A stretch of 64,000 bases of DNA, from the NCBI RefSeq assembly GCF_015644585.1, contig NZ_JADOBI010000003.1, forward strand, positions 186,001 through 250,000. The letters run 5' to 3'. Position 1 is the first letter of the stretch. Each line of letters opens with the position of its first letter. This document shows, in pieces, positions 63,025 through 64,000 of this stretch. This DNA comes from Rahnella laticis (GTDB taxonomy: Bacteria > Pseudomonadota > Gammaproteobacteria > Enterobacterales > Enterobacteriaceae). Made by a program: the position numbers and the translations under genes. Under the pieces are notes generated by a model. The model worked only from the letters and a program-made list of their open reading frames with translations. It was not told where the DNA came from and made no database searches.

Positions 63025-63986
63025 ACACAACGGGACTGAACATTATTAAAACGCTCGGCTGCCTGACCGCCGTGACCTTTTTCACCGTCTATAACACGTA
63101 CGATAATTACAATTATAACTACGATCAGATCCTGGCCTTTCTGACCTTTATTTCCACCATCGCCACGCCGCTGTTTTTTGTCGTGACCGGATATATGGAC
63201 GCCGATTCCCAGCACACGCCGGAATGGCAGATGAAAAAGATACGCGGGATCCTGACGATATTTATCTTCTGGTTCTCGATTTATTATCTGTGGGGACCGT
63301 ATCAGAAAGGCTATCTGATCCAGCCGTGGTTCATCTTTTCGCTGGTGATCATTTACACCTTTCATCCGGTGGTGGAATGGCTGGCGAAACGCCGGGTGAT
63401 CCTGGCCTCACTGGTTCTGGCGCTGCTGATTTTCTCTTTCGCCTATGATCTGCTGGCGATCTATTTCACTGAAAGTAAAAGCTTCTCCGCGCCCGCGCAA
63501 TTCCGCATCTGGACGTGGGTGCTTTATTATCTGACCGGCCAGCTGCTTTACGATCCGGTGGTTTCCTCACTTTACAGCCGCCCGCGCATCGCGAAATACG
63601 CCGCCATCGCGATCCCGTTTGTTTATACCTTTACGTGGTTTTATGAGAAGCACTTTTTCTTCTCGATATTCAACGTTGAACGCAACAGCTTTATTCTGAC
63701 CGGCTCGCAGGTCTATATTCTGGTGATCTTAATCATCATTGCCGCAAACGGCGTAAAACCGGACGCCACGCGGCTACCGGTCAGCGAAATGGTCAGCTCG
63801 CTAGGTAAGACCATGACCGGCGTTTATATCTTGCATTACACCTTCTTCAATCTGCTTATCGAGTGGATCCCGATCAATTCCCTGACCGCCAAACTGCTGG
63901 TCATTCTGATGACATTCCTGCTTTCGGTGGTGTCGTCCATGCTGCTGCTCAAAAGCAATCTGACGAAAAAGCTGATTACGTTTTGA
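63021..63986 (+). CDS. Membrane acyltransferase-3 family protein
   Basis: 321 aa with about ten spans. Layout of the Acyl_transf_3/WecH family: NIIKTLGCLTAVTFFTVYN at the N-terminus, ISTIATPLFFVVTGYMDADS, WFIFSLVIIYTFHPVVEWLA, and GKTMTGVYILHYTFFNLLIE near the C-terminus. The usual catalytic His early in the first span region is not obvious here (ITC/TAV context), so activity is uncertain. Translationally coupled to the RND pump (ATGA overlap), an unusual pairing; it might modify an envelope component or the pump substrate. Ends 14 bases before the window edge. Confidence 0.75.
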   Translation: MNTTGLNIIKTLGCLTAVTFFTVYNTYDNYNYNYDQILAFLTFISTIATPLFFVVTGYMDADSQHTPEWQMKKIRGILTIFIFWFSIYYLWGPYQKGYLIQPWFIFSLVIIYTFHPVVEWLAKRRVILASLVLALLIFSFAYDLLAIYFTESKSFSAPAQFRIWTWVLYYLTGQLLYDPVVSSLYSRPRIAKYAAIAIPFVYTFTWFYEKHFFFSIFNVERNSFILTGSQVYILVILIIIAANGVKPDATRLPVSEMVSSLGKTMTGVYILHYTFFNLLIEWIPINSLTAKLLVILMTFLLSVVSSMLLLKSNLTKKLITF

Positions 63987-64000
63987 TTTAGCTTTGCTCC

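Noticed and set aside
1..64000. CRISPR arrays
   Set aside because: No regularly spaced short direct repeats and no cas genes were seen.

Overview
The window looks like chromosome of an enterobacterium (Enterobacterales). Gene content and protein similarity fit a Rahnella/Ewingella/Serratia-type member of the Yersiniaceae, but the genus is an inference. Almost everything in it is accessory: a fimbrial operon, sugar and D-serine catabolism, a CP4-57-like mobile island remnant, an exopolysaccharide (EPS) cluster, two nested insertion sequences and an efflux operon.

Left part (1-9.7 kb): a leftward class 5 (CS1/CFA/I/cable type) chaperone-usher fimbrial operon in the order small unknown gene, chaperone, major pilin, usher, tip subunit, followed by LuxR-type regulators, one probably broken. 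A promoter module carrying several GATC sites and a perfect GATAG-N7-CTATC dyad lies upstream of the operon (7.9 kb). A second copy in the same orientation lies at the extreme left edge of the window. It resembles known Dam/OxyR phase-variation switches. About 1.7 kb of degenerate DNA follows.

Catabolic part (9.7-20 kb): a leftward operon (PTS EIICB, RpiB-like isomerase, AlsE-like epimerase) with a divergent RpiR-family regulator, probably for D-allose or a similar hexose. Then come dsdC / dsdX-dsdA for D-serine, a DUF2913-type protein, and a glycosyltransferase paired with a small zinc-ribbon protein.

Island part (20-32.5 kb): a CP4-57-like module (YfjJ-like, AlpA, unknown, YfjI/DUF3987), a run of small exported or unknown proteins, DUF932, antirestriction, RadC-like and the CbeA/CbtA-type toxin-antitoxin cassette, DUF4942, and two tandem remnants of a tRNA-Phe 3' end. 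Three neighbouring genes here are each interrupted by a single in-frame TAG. DUF4942 is frameshifted. No integrase is present, so the other end of the island lies outside the window or has been lost.

EPS part (33-51.3 kb, all leftward): an EAL-like and a LuxR-like gene, then a JUMPStart/ops element, wbaP, wza, wzb, wzc, wzx, GT4, a beta-helix protein, wzy, manC, manB, GT4 and a gmd homologue that has lost most of its catalytic residues. The wzx-wzy segment is visibly AT-rich, as is usual for serotype-specific blocks.

Right part (52-64 kb): an IS3-family element inserted exactly into the last codon of an IS110-family transposase, a flavin-reductase-like protein, a type II P-type cation ATPase, and an operon of RND adaptor, RND pump and membrane acyltransferase.
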